A stretch of 64,000 nucleotides of DNA from contig NZ_JAVDWM010000001.1 of NCBI RefSeq assembly GCF_031457495.1, positions 248,001-312,000 on the forward strand, given 5' to 3'. Source of the stretch: Sphingopyxis sp. BE259. Its GTDB lineage: Bacteria; Pseudomonadota; Alphaproteobacteria; Sphingomonadales; Sphingomonadaceae. The position numbers were made by a program, and so were the translations under genes. Every line of letters starts with the position of its first letter. Position 1 is the first letter of the stretch. The notes under the pieces are model-generated. The model saw only the letters and a program-made list of their open reading frames with translations, searched no databases and was not told the origin of the DNA. Shown piece after piece: positions 50,514 through 58,800 of the stretch.

Positions 50514-53500
50514 GCTGACACCTCGGCCGGGCCTTCACCCTTGCCGCCATCCTTGCTTTTGCCGAAACGCGCGCGCAGCGCGGTCACGCCATCGCGCACC
50601 CCGCGGCGGACCAGGACAAAGAACAGCGGGATAAAAAAGATCGCGAGGAAGGCGGCGGTCAGCATGCCGCCGATCACCGATGTGCCGATCGCGACGCGGC
50701 TGTTGGCGCCCGCACCCGTGGCGATCGCCAGCGGCAGCACGCCAAAGATGAAGGCAAAGCTGGTCATCAGGATCGGGCGCAGGCGGATGCGCGCTGCGGC
50801 GATCGCCGCCTCGATCACGCGCTTGCCCTTGCGTTCTTCCTGTTCGGCAAATTCGATCATAAGGATCGCGTTCTTCGCCGCGAGCCCCATCGTCGTGAGC
50901 AGGCCGATCTGGAGATAGACGTCGTTTTCCAGCCCGCGCAGCGACACCGCGACCACTGCGCCGATCAGCCCGAGCGGAATGATCAGGATGACCGCGAGCG
51001 GGATCGTCCAGCTTTCGTAAAGCGCCGCGAGGCACAGAAAGACGACGAGCAGCGAGATGCCATAGAGCAAGGGCGCCTGTCCCGACGACAGCCGTTCCTG
51101 AAACGACGACCCCGACCAGGCGACGCTGGTCCCGGGGATTTGCCCCGCCATCGCCTCCATTTCGTCCATCGCCTCGCCCGAGCTGGTGCCGGGGGCGGGC
51201 TGGCCCGAAATTTCGAACGCCGCGACTCCCTGAAAGCGCGAAGTGCTGCTGGGCGTCGTGGCCCAGCCGGTACGGGCAAAGGCGGAGAAAGGCGACATCT
51301 CGCCATCGCCCGAGCGCACATACCATTGGCCAAGGTCTTCGGGCTTGGCGCGATAGGGGGCGTCACCCTGGACGTAGACGCGCTTGACGCGCCCCTCGTC
51401 GATGAAATCATTGACGTAACGGCCGCCCCACGCGGTTGCCAGGGTCGCGTTGACGTCGCTGTTGTCGATGCCATAGGCGGTGAGTCGCTGGGTATCGACG
51501 TCGATCTTGAGCGTCGCGACGTCGGGCAAGTCGCTGAGGCGCACCGCGGTCAGCTTGGGATTGGCATTGGCCATCGCGAGCAGCCGGTCGCGCGCCGCAA
51601 CAAAATCCTCGCGGCTCATCCCGCCGCGGTTCTGCAACTGCATGGTGAAACCCGAACTGTCGCCGAGGCCGCGGACCGCGCCGGGAACCAGTGCGAACAC
51701 CTGGGCATCGCGCAGCCCGCCGAGCGCCTTGCGCGCGCGTTCGGCGATCGCGTCGGCGGTGTTCTCGTCGCCCTCGCGGTCATCCCAATGGGTCAGGTTG
51801 ACGAAGCCCTGGCCGGTGTTCTGGCCCACCGCGCCGCCGCCGCCGCCGCCCGCAACCAGGAACAGCGTCTGCGTGTTCGCCTTTTCCTGGGTCAGCATAT
51901 ATTTTTCGACCGCGTCGCGCACTTCCAGCGTTCGCGCCTGCGTCGCGCCGGCGGGCAGGCGGAACTGGACCTGGACGCGCCCCTGATCCTCGCCGGGCAG
52001 AAAGCCGCCGGGCAGACGCAGGAACAGCACGACGAGCAGGGCGAGAACGATCGCATAGATGCCAAGGAACAGCCATTTGCGATCGACGACCGCCGTGACG
52101 CTGCCGACGTAGCGTTCGACAATGCGGTCGAAACGGGTGTTGAAACCGTTTTTGGCGCGCTCCATCGCGGCGCGAGCGCGCGGAAAGCGGCCGCCGCTCG
52201 CCGCCTCGCCATGCGATTTTTGCTTGAGCAGCGTCGATGTCAACGCCGGGCTGAGGATCAGTGCGACCAGCACCGACAGCATCATCGCCGAAATGATCGT
52301 CACCGAAAACTGGCGATAGATGACGCCGGTCGAACCGCCGAAGAACGCCATCGGCAGGAACACCGCCGACAGCACGAGCGCGATCGCGATCAGCGCGACC
52401 TGCAATTCCTTCATCGACTGGATCGTCGCCTCGCGCGCCGACATCTCGGGATTTTCTTCCATCAATCGCTCGACATTTTCGACGACGACGATCGCATCAT
52501 CGACGAGCAGGCCGATCGCCAGCGTCAGTCCGAACAAGGTCAGCGTGTTGATGCTGAATCCCGCGATGTAGAAAATGGCAAAGGTGCCGAGCAGGACAAC
52601 CGGCACTGCGATCGCTGGAATCAGGACGGCGCGCCAGCTTTGCAGGAACACGAACATGACGATGACGACCAGGATGATCGCCTCGATCAGCGATTTCTGG
52701 ACCTCGCTGACTGACAATTTGATGAAGGCGGTCGAATCATTGGCATAGCTGTAGGCAAGGCCGTCGGGGAAATCGGCGGCCAGTTCCTCCATCCGCGCCT
52801 TGACGCGGTCGGCGGTTTCCAGCGCGTCGGACCCCGGTGACAGCGAAATCGACATGCCGGCGCCGGGATGGCCGTTGATGCGGCTGACGACGCTGTAATT
52901 TTCGGCGCCGATCTCGACCCGCGCGATGTCCTTGATCCGCACACTTGACCCGTCGGGCTGGGTCTTGAGGACGATGTTTTCAAACTGTTCGACGGTTTGC
53001 AGTCGCGACTGGGCGGTGACCGTGGCGTTGAGCATCTGGCCTTGCGGCGACGGCAGGCCGCCGACCTCGCCCGCGGCGACCTCGCTGTTTTGCGCGGTGA
53101 TCGCGGCGATCACATCGCTCGGCATCAGCGCCACTGCGGCAAGCCGCTGCGGATTGAGCCAGATCCGCATCGCGTGCGGAGCGCCAAAGATGTTAACGTC
53201 GCCGACCCCCTCGACCCGCGACAGCGGATCCTGGATATTCGACGTCATATAGTCGGACACGTCGGCATTGGCGCGCGTGTCGGTCTCGTCATAGACGCCG
53301 ACAAGCAGCAGCGTATCCGAATTGGACTTGGTGACGCGCACGCCCTGCTGCTGCACCTGCGCCGGCAGGCGCGAGATCGCCGACTGGATCTTGTTCTGGA
53401 CCTGGACCTGCGCGATGTCGGGATCGGTGCCCTTGGCAAAGATCGCGGTGATGCTCGCCTGTCCGCGCGAGCTCGATTGCGAGCTGAAATAGAGCAGCCC

Positions 53501-53719
53501 GTCGATCCCGGTCAGCTGTTGTTCGAGCACCTGGGTGACGCTGTTCTCGATCGCCTCGGCCGATGCGCCGGGATAGCTGGCGCGGATATTGACCTGCGCC
53601 GGGGCGATGTCGGGATATTGTTCGATCGGCAGCGCGAACAGCGCGCCGACCCCGCCCAGCATGACGATGATCGCCAGCACCCAGGCAAAGATGGGACGGT
53701 TGATGAACAGACGGGACAT
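50510..53719 (-). CDS. RND multidrug efflux pump, HAE1 (AcrB/MexB) family
   Basis: 1069-residue inner-membrane proton antiporter with twelve membrane helices. The N-terminus MSRLFINRPIFAWVLAIIVM and IDGLLYFSSQSSSRGQASIT are HAE1 motifs. Proton-relay Asp-Asp is in TLAIGLLVDDAIVVVENVER (TM4), and the C-terminal half has GLAAKNAILMIEFAEQEERK and FAFIFGVLPLAIATGAG. Likely exports hydrophobic drugs, solvents or phenolics across both membranes with its adaptor and channel. Substrate range cannot be read from sequence. Confidence 0.95.
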   Translation of the reverse strand: MSRLFINRPIFAWVLAIIVMLGGVGALFALPIEQYPDIAPAQVNIRASYPGASAEAIENSVTQVLEQQLTGIDGLLYFSSQSSSRGQASITAIFAKGTDPDIAQVQVQNKIQSAISRLPAQVQQQGVRVTKSNSDTLLLVGVYDETDTRANADVSDYMTSNIQDPLSRVEGVGDVNIFGAPHAMRIWLNPQRLAAVALMPSDVIAAITAQNSEVAAGEVGGLPSPQGQMLNATVTAQSRLQTVEQFENIVLKTQPDGSSVRIKDIARVEIGAENYSVVSRINGHPGAGMSISLSPGSDALETADRVKARMEELAADFPDGLAYSYANDSTAFIKLSVSEVQKSLIEAIILVVIVMFVFLQSWRAVLIPAIAVPVVLLGTFAIFYIAGFSINTLTLFGLTLAIGLLVDDAIVVVENVERLMEENPEMSAREATIQSMKELQVALIAIALVLSAVFLPMAFFGGSTGVIYRQFSVTIISAMMLSVLVALILSPALTSTLLKQKSHGEAASGGRFPRARAAMERAKNGFNTRFDRIVERYVGSVTAVVDRKWLFLGIYAIVLALLVVLFLRLPGGFLPGEDQGRVQVQFRLPAGATQARTLEVRDAVEKYMLTQEKANTQTLFLVAGGGGGGAVGQNTGQGFVNLTHWDDREGDENTADAIAERARKALGGLRDAQVFALVPGAVRGLGDSSGFTMQLQNRGGMSREDFVAARDRLLAMANANPKLTAVRLSDLPDVATLKIDVDTQRLTAYGIDNSDVNATLATAWGGRYVNDFIDEGRVKRVYVQGDAPYRAKPEDLGQWYVRSGDGEMSPFSAFARTGWATTPSSTSRFQGVAAFEISGQPAPGTSSGEAMDEMEAMAGQIPGTSVAWSGSSFQERLSSGQAPLLYGISLLVVFLCLAALYESWTIPLAVILIIPLGLIGAVVAVSLRGLENDVYLQIGLLTTMGLAAKNAILMIEFAEQEERKGKRVIEAAIAAARIRLRPILMTSFAFIFGVLPLAIATGAGANSRVAIGTSVIGGMLTAAFLAIFFIPLFFVLVRRGVRDGVTALRARFGKSKDGGKGEGPAEVSA

Positions 53720-53725
53720 GGGGGG

Positions 53726-54907
53726 TTATGGACTCTTTTCTGCTGTCTTGGCCGCGGGCGCCCCCACCCGTTGCGCACTGCTCGCCGGAACCGCGGTGAT
53801 CGGCGCCCCCTGTTTCAGATTGCCGACCCCCTGCGTAATCACGCGCTCACCAGCCTTCAGACCGTCGGTGACGACCCAATTCGCGCCGATGGTGCGATCG
53901 GCGGTGACTTTGCGGCGGATCGCCTTGTTGTCGGCCCCGGCGAGATAGACGAAGGCCGACCCGTCGAAGTCGCGCTGGACCGCCGCTTGCGGGACCAGGA
54001 TCGCGCGCGGGTTGATCGCCTGATCGAACAGTGCGGTCACGAACATGCCGGGCAGCAGCACCCCTTTGGGATTGGGAAAGCGCGCGCGCAATGTGACGGT
54101 GCCGGTCGCTTCGCTGACCGTGATGTCGGAAAACTGGACCGTACCGGCAAAGCCATAAGCACTGCCGTCCTCGAGCCGCAGCCGCACCGACGTGCTGCCC
54201 GCGGCGACGCCGCCGCTGGCGAGCGCTGCACGCAAGGTGGTGAGCTCAGCGCTCGATTGCTGCATATCGACATAGATCGGGTCGGTTTGCTGGATCACCG
54301 CGAGCGGCGTCGCCTGGCTGGCGCTGACCAGCGCGCCGGGGGTGGCGAGGCTGCGGCCGATTCGGCCGCTGATCGGCGCGGTGATCGTGGCATAACGCAG
54401 CGAGATTCGCGCGGTTTCCAGCGCGGCACTGTTTTGAGCAACAGCGGCGCGCGCGACGCGCGCCTCGGCCAGCGCGTCGGTGTAGTCCTGCTCGGCGATC
54501 GCCTGCATCTTGGCCAACGGGGCAAAACGGCGGACGCGCTCGTCGGCCGCCTGGGCGCTGGCGCGGGCACTGGCGAGATTGGCCGCCGCTTGATCAACTG
54601 CGGCTTGATACAGGCTGGCGTCGATCTGATAGAGCGGCTGCCCGGCGCGCACGAAGCCGCCCTCGGTAAACAGGCGGCGGCGGATCAGGCCATTGACCTG
54701 CGGCCGCACTTCGCTGGTCTCGAACGCGACGGTGCGCCCGCCGAGTGAGGTGGTGACCGGCACCGGTTCGACCTTGACGACGACAAAGCCGACCTGCGGA
54801 GCGCCGCGGCCACCTTTGCTCGTGTCATCCTGGCCCGAACAGGCGCCAAGCGACAGGGTCGCGGCGCACCATAATCCGGCCAGCAACAGCGACCTTTTCT
54901 CCAGCAT
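53726..54907 (-). CDS. RND efflux periplasmic adaptor (AcrA/MexA family)
   Basis: 393-residue membrane-fusion lipoprotein. The signal ends at LSLGACSGQDD. Next come the lipoyl half (VRPQVNGLIRRRLFTEGGFV, RAGQPLYQIDASLYQAAVDQ), an alpha-hairpin, the second lipoyl half (TITAPISGRIGRSLATPGAL) and the beta-barrel (VTLRARFPNPKGVLLPGMFV). It is the first gene of the efflux operon and is followed by the pump gene after 6 nt. No regulator gene adjoins; a 14-bp palindrome sits just upstream. Confidence 0.94.
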   Translation of the reverse strand: MLEKRSLLLAGLWCAATLSLGACSGQDDTSKGGRGAPQVGFVVVKVEPVPVTTSLGGRTVAFETSEVRPQVNGLIRRRLFTEGGFVRAGQPLYQIDASLYQAAVDQAAANLASARASAQAADERVRRFAPLAKMQAIAEQDYTDALAEARVARAAVAQNSAALETARISLRYATITAPISGRIGRSLATPGALVSASQATPLAVIQQTDPIYVDMQQSSAELTTLRAALASGGVAAGSTSVRLRLEDGSAYGFAGTVQFSDITVSEATGTVTLRARFPNPKGVLLPGMFVTALFDQAINPRAILVPQAAVQRDFDGSAFVYLAGADNKAIRRKVTADRTIGANWVVTDGLKAGERVITQGVGNLKQGAPITAVPASSAQRVGAPAAKTAEKSP

Positions 54908-54921
54908 AAAGTTGTTCTCGT

Positions 54922-54935
54922 ATCGGCGCGCCGAT
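54922..54935. promoter_or_regulatory. Perfect 14-bp palindrome upstream of the efflux adaptor gene
   Basis: ATCGGCGCGCCGAT, fully symmetric, 15 nt before the adaptor start. Position suits a repressor operator. No T-run or larger stem, so it is not a terminator. Confidence 0.45.
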
Positions 54936-55049
54936 CAGGCGGGGGAGGAATCGCGCCTATTCAACCGATTGGATTGGTCCATGCAAGCGCAATGCGGGAT
55001 TTGCGACAAATTACGACAATTTTGTGCCGCTGCGCCGGCATCGATTCCG

Positions 55050-56102
55050 TCAGCGTCGGGGCGGCGCGACCGACTGGCGCGGGATGAAGGTGGAATTGAG
55101 CACCCCGCTATCGCTCTCATCGATCTTTGTGGCGAGCGGCAGAAAGTCGGGGACGAGCGTCTTGGCGGCGCGCACCCCCATTTCGCGGATCGGCCAGCGC
55201 ACCGTGCTGAGCGCGGGCCAGATATGCGTCGCGGTCGGGCTGTCGTCGAACCCGATGATCGACAGCGCGCCGGGAACATCGATGCGCTTGGCGTGCGCCA
55301 CGCTCATCACCCCCGCGGCCATCTCGTCGTTCGAACAGAAGATTGCGGTCGGCGGTTCGGCCAGCGTCAGCAACGCTTCGCCCGCCTCGACACCGGCGGC
55401 GTAGCGATAATTGCCCGGCGCGTTGAAGGGGGCGGGCAGGTCGAGTCGGGCTTCGGCCAGCGCCTCCATGAACCCCTTTTCGCGCTCGGCGGCGGAGCGA
55501 AAACCGACCGGCCCGCGGACAAAGCCGATGCGGCGATGGCCGAGCGCGATCAACCCGCGTACCGCTTCGGCGACGACTTCGCGGTCGTTCGACGACACGC
55601 AATGCTTGGCATCGTCGAGCGGCGCCGAACCGATGCGGACATAGCGCACCCCCAGATCTTCGCAGAGCGCGGCGAGATCGTCATTCTCCGAGATCGGTGG
55701 CAACAACAGCGCGCCGATCGGGCGCTGCTTTTCCAGGAAGGTGCGGACATCGCCGAGCATGCCGTCCGATCCGCGATCGACGGGGCGGACGAGCAACGCC
55801 AGATCGCTGTCCTTGATCGCGTCGAGCACACCCTGCTGAAAATTCAGCACCGTCTGGGCATTGGGATTGTCGTGGAGCAGCGCGATCAGGAAATTGCGCC
55901 GGAACGCCAGCGCCCGCGCCTGCGGATTGGGGACAAAGCCCAAAGTCTCGATCGCCTGCTCGACCGCCTTGCGCGTCTTTTCGGTGAGGAATTCGGAGCG
56001 GTTGATGACGCGACTGACGGTTTTTTTCGACACCCCGGCGAGTGCGGCGACGTCGTTGATCGTCGGTTGCTTGCCGCCCGCCCCCTTTTTTTGTGCCGCC
56101 AT
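55050..56102 (-). CDS. LacI-family regulator of the pectin locus
   Basis: 350-residue LacI/GalR repressor. N-terminal HTH TINDVAALAGVSKKTVSRVI with the hinge-proximal helix EKTRKAVEQAIETLGFVPNP, then a periplasmic-binding-like effector domain (VRYVRIGSAPLDDAKHCVSS, GHRRIGFVRGPVGFRSAAER, IFCSNDEMAAGVMSVAHA, LSIIGFDDSPTATHIWPALS, TVRWPIREMGVRAA). It is divergent from the isomerase-kduD-kdgK operon. Sites with core ACCGGT in the intergenic region and before the lyase and receiver genes are its likely operators; the inducer is probably a pectin-derived keto-deoxy sugar. Confidence 0.92.
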   Translation of the reverse strand: MAAQKKGAGGKQPTINDVAALAGVSKKTVSRVINRSEFLTEKTRKAVEQAIETLGFVPNPQARALAFRRNFLIALLHDNPNAQTVLNFQQGVLDAIKDSDLALLVRPVDRGSDGMLGDVRTFLEKQRPIGALLLPPISENDDLAALCEDLGVRYVRIGSAPLDDAKHCVSSNDREVVAEAVRGLIALGHRRIGFVRGPVGFRSAAEREKGFMEALAEARLDLPAPFNAPGNYRYAAGVEAGEALLTLAEPPTAIFCSNDEMAAGVMSVAHAKRIDVPGALSIIGFDDSPTATHIWPALSTVRWPIREMGVRAAKTLVPDFLPLATKIDESDSGVLNSTFIPRQSVAPPRR

Positions 56103-56210
56103 ATGCGTTCAATCCTTTGCGGGTTCGGGCTGTTCCTCCCTCCGTTCGCCCTTTTGATGGGCGTGCGGCACCCCGAAATCAACCGCAACAATCGCCATCT
56201 GGCCGAAATG

Positions 56211-56224
56211 GATACCGGTGTCCA
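56211..56224. promoter_or_regulatory. Putative LacI-type operator, weaker site
   Basis: GATACCGGTGTCCA, sharing ACCGGTGTC with the stronger sites. It lies 46 nt from the next site, between the divergent regulator and isomerase genes; the pair could form a loop. Confidence 0.55.
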
Positions 56225-56256
56225 GATCGCTTGCCGCGATCGGCCGGCGTTGATAT

Positions 56257-56270
56257 TGACACCGGTTACC
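56257..56270. promoter_or_regulatory. Putative LacI-type operator of isomerase-kduD-kdgK and regulator
   Basis: TGACACCGGTTACC, identical to the site before the pectate lyase and, as reverse complement, within one base of that before the TonB receptor. The centre ACCGGT is palindromic, as expected for LacI-family binding. It lies 43 nt before the isomerase ATG. Confidence 0.8.
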
Positions 56271-56312
56271 AAAATGTCTAGCTTGCAGGAAATCCAGCAA
56301 AGGAACCGCATC

Positions 56313-56966
56313 ATGAAGATCGCGCTGATCACCGAAAACAGCCAGGCCGCCAAAAATGCCATCATCCACGACGCGCTGACAACGGTTGCCGAACCGCTGG
56401 GCCATCAGGTGTTCAATTACGGCATGTATTCGGCGGACGACAAAGCGTCGCTGACCTATGTGATGAACGGGCTGCTGGCCGGCATCCTGCTCAATTCGAA
56501 GGCTGCCGATTTTGTGGTCACCGGGTGCGGCACGGGCATGGGATCGATGCTCGCCTGTAACGCGATGCCAGGGGTGTTCTGCGGGCTGGTGATTGATCCG
56601 ACCGATGCATTTCTGTTCGGCCAGATCAACGATGGCAACGCGATTTCCATGCCGTATGCGAAGGGCTTCGGCTGGGCAGCCGAGCTCAATCTGCAGGATG
56701 TCTATCGTAAGCTATTCGACGGCGAACGCGGTCTCGGCTATCCGAAGGAGCGCGCCGAAATCATGCGGACCAACCGCGGCATCCTGAAGGATCTGAAAGC
56801 CGCGTCGTGCAATGATATGCTGACGGTGCTCAAGACCGTCGATCAGGATCTGCTGCGCGCCGCGATCGCGGGTGAGAAATTCGCCGAATATTTCTACGCC
56901 AATTCGCAGGACGACGCGATCAGCGCCTATCTGAAGACTGTGTCGGCGGAGCGGGCACTCGCCTGA
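56313..56966 (+). CDS. RpiB/LacAB-family sugar isomerase (likely DKI isomerase, DhuI-like)
   Basis: 217-residue protein with the RpiB/LacA fold: KIALITENSQAAKNAIIHDA at the start, FVVTGCGTGMGSMLACNAMP containing the active-site Cys, and DPTDAFLFGQINDGNAISMP. An extra C-terminal helical region (LKAASCNDMLTVLKTVDQDL onward) makes it longer than RpiB (about 150). It is immediately followed by kduD and kdgK and there is no kduI in the window. The related DhuI isomerises 4-deoxy-5-ketouronate, so I infer the same step here. AAAGGAA precedes the ATG. Confidence 0.8.
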   Translation: MKIALITENSQAAKNAIIHDALTTVAEPLGHQVFNYGMYSADDKASLTYVMNGLLAGILLNSKAADFVVTGCGTGMGSMLACNAMPGVFCGLVIDPTDAFLFGQINDGNAISMPYAKGFGWAAELNLQDVYRKLFDGERGLGYPKERAEIMRTNRGILKDLKAASCNDMLTVLKTVDQDLLRAAIAGEKFAEYFYANSQDDAISAYLKTVSAERALA

Positions 56967-56967
56967 T

Positions 56968-57723
56968 ATGACCGGATTATTCGATCTTTCGGGCCGGGTC
57001 GCGCTGGTCACCGGCGCCAATACCGGCATCGGGCAGGGCATCGCGGTCGCGCTTGCCGAGGCGGGGGCGGATATTGCTGCGGCTGGTCGGTCGGCGGCGG
57101 ACGAGACGGTCGGCAAGGTGCGCGGGCTCGGCCGGAAGGGCGAAAATTTCGCCGCCGACCTGTCGAGCGTCGGCGCGGTGCAGCCGCTGGTCGATGCAGT
57201 GCTCGCCGAGTTTGGGCGCATCGACATCCTCGTCAACAATGCCGGGATCATCCGCCGCGCCGACGCGGTCGATTTTACCGAAGGGGATTGGGATGCGGTG
57301 ATGGACACCAATCTCAAGACGCTCTTTTTTCTGTGTCAGAGCGTCGGCCGCCACATGATCGCGCGCGGCAGCGGCAAAATCATCAACATCGCCTCGATGC
57401 TGACCTTTCAGGGCGGCATCCGCGTGCCGAGCTATACTGCGTCGAAATCGGGGGTTGGCGGGCTGACCAAGCTGCTCGCCAACGAATGGGCGGCAAAGGG
57501 CGTCCAGGTCAACGCGATCGCGCCGGGCTATATCGCGACGAACAACACCGCCGCCCTGCAAGGCGACGAGGTGCGCAATCGCCAGATCATGGAACGGATT
57601 CCGGCGGGTCGTTGGGGCGATCCCCGTGACATCGGCGGGGCGGCTGTGTTTCTGGCGTCGCGCGCTTCGGACTATGTGCAGGGGCATATCCTGGCCGTCG
57701 ACGGCGGCTGGCTCGCGAGATAA
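56968..57723 (+). CDS. kduD: 2-dehydro-3-deoxy-D-gluconate 5-dehydrogenase (KduD)
   Basis: 251-residue SDR that reduces 3-deoxy-D-glycero-2,5-hexodiulosonate to 2-keto-3-deoxygluconate. It opens LFDLSGRVALVTGANTGIGQ (cofactor motif TGANTGIG), continues RIDILVNNAGIIRRADAVDF, has IINIASMLTFQGGIRVPSYT with YTASKSGV as catalytic Tyr/Lys, and ends YVQGHILAVDGGWLAR, all matching KduD. It starts 1 nt after the isomerase stop, so they form one operon. Confidence 0.92.
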   Translation: MTGLFDLSGRVALVTGANTGIGQGIAVALAEAGADIAAAGRSAADETVGKVRGLGRKGENFAADLSSVGAVQPLVDAVLAEFGRIDILVNNAGIIRRADAVDFTEGDWDAVMDTNLKTLFFLCQSVGRHMIARGSGKIINIASMLTFQGGIRVPSYTASKSGVGGLTKLLANEWAAKGVQVNAIAPGYIATNNTAALQGDEVRNRQIMERIPAGRWGDPRDIGGAAVFLASRASDYVQGHILAVDGGWLAR

Positions 57724-57753
57724 ACACTTCTTGGCGCTGAATGAAAAGAACAG

Positions 57754-57772
57754 CCCTTCGACAAGCTCAGGG
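57754..57772. repeat. Fragment of a dispersed repeat (CCCTTCGACAAGCTCAGGG)
   Basis: This 19-nt motif is a widespread intergenic repeat core in alphaproteobacteria; read on the other strand in one frame it gives the recognisable peptide PELVEG. Only one half is present here, between kduD and kdgK. Confidence 0.6.
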
Positions 57773-57786
57773 TAAACGGAGTTGGG

Positions 57787-58800
57787 ATGGCGCAAGGCAG
57801 ACTGGTCTTTTTCGGCGAACTGCTGATCCGTTTCACCGCACCCGGTAACGAATTGCTGATGCAGTCGCCGTCGCTGGCGCTGCACGTCGGCGGCGCGGAG
57901 GCGAATGTCGCGATCGGCCTCGCCTATATGGGCCATGACTGCGCGATGGTCAGCAAAATAGCGGACAATGCACTGGGTCGCGGCGCCGTGGCGGCGGTGC
58001 GCGGCGCGGGCGTTGATTGTACCGCCGTCACCCCTCATCCTGGCCGCATGGGGCTCTATTTCCTCAGCGTCGGGGCCGGGCTGCGCGCGTCGGAGATCGT
58101 CTATGACCGCGCCGGGTCGAGTTTCGCCGCAACCGGCGCGGAGGATTATGACTGGGACGCGCTGCTTGGCGGTGCGCGCCTGCTCCATCTGTCGGGCATC
58201 ACCCCCGCGCTCGGGCCACGCTCGGCCGAAGCGGCGCTGGCTGCGGCGCGCGCCGCGAAGCGACTTGGCGTGCCGGTCAGCTTTGACGGCAATTACCGCG
58301 CGATGCTGTGGGAGGCATGGGACAGCGATCCGCGCGCGATCCTCGCGGAACTTATCGACCTGACCGACATCCTGTTCGGCAATCACCGCGACCTGTCGCT
58401 GGTGCTGGGGCGGGAGTTCAGCGGTGCGGGCGAAGACCGGCGGCGCGAAGCCGCCGAAGCGGGCTTCGCCGCTTTCCCCGATCTCAAACTGATCGCCTCG
58501 ACGGCGCGCCATACGGTCACGGCCGACCATCATCGCATCGCGGCGCGCGTCGATCTGCGCGGCGACGGCCATCAGACCGACGAGATCGACGTCACTGGCA
58601 TCGTCGACCGCATCGGCGCGGGCGACGCCTTTGCCGCCGGGGTGCTCCACGCGCATCGGGCGGGCGGCGATGCGAAAGCGATGGCCGAATCGGGGCTGGC
58701 GCTGACCGCGCTCAAGCATTCGCTGCCCGGCGATGCCAGCCGGTTCGGGCAGGCCGACATCGACGCCTTTCACGGCGGCGGGCTCGATGTCCGCCGATAG
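57787..58800 (+). CDS. kdgK: 2-keto-3-deoxygluconate kinase (KdgK)
   Basis: 337-residue PfkB-family kinase making 2-keto-3-deoxy-6-phosphogluconate, the Entner-Doudoroff intermediate. PfkB signature 1 is near HVGGAEANVAIGLAYMGHDC and signature 2 near the C-terminus (DRIGAGDAFAAGVLHAHRAG, catalytic Asp in GAGDAF). The start GRLVFFGELLIRFTAPGNEL fits KdgK. It lies 63 nt after kduD, with a repeat fragment in the gap, and its end overlaps the carboxylesterase by 14 nt. Confidence 0.9.
   Translation: MAQGRLVFFGELLIRFTAPGNELLMQSPSLALHVGGAEANVAIGLAYMGHDCAMVSKIADNALGRGAVAAVRGAGVDCTAVTPHPGRMGLYFLSVGAGLRASEIVYDRAGSSFAATGAEDYDWDALLGGARLLHLSGITPALGPRSAEAALAAARAAKRLGVPVSFDGNYRAMLWEAWDSDPRAILAELIDLTDILFGNHRDLSLVLGREFSGAGEDRRREAAEAGFAAFPDLKLIASTARHTVTADHHRIAARVDLRGDGHQTDEIDVTGIVDRIGAGDAFAAGVLHAHRAGGDAKAMAESGLALTALKHSLPGDASRFGQADIDAFHGGGLDVRR

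Noticed and set aside
51140..52714. 524-codon plus-strand open frame opposite the RND pump
   Set aside because: Antisense shadow of a strongly conserved AcrB-type gene, with a low-complexity Arg/Asp/Gln-rich product.
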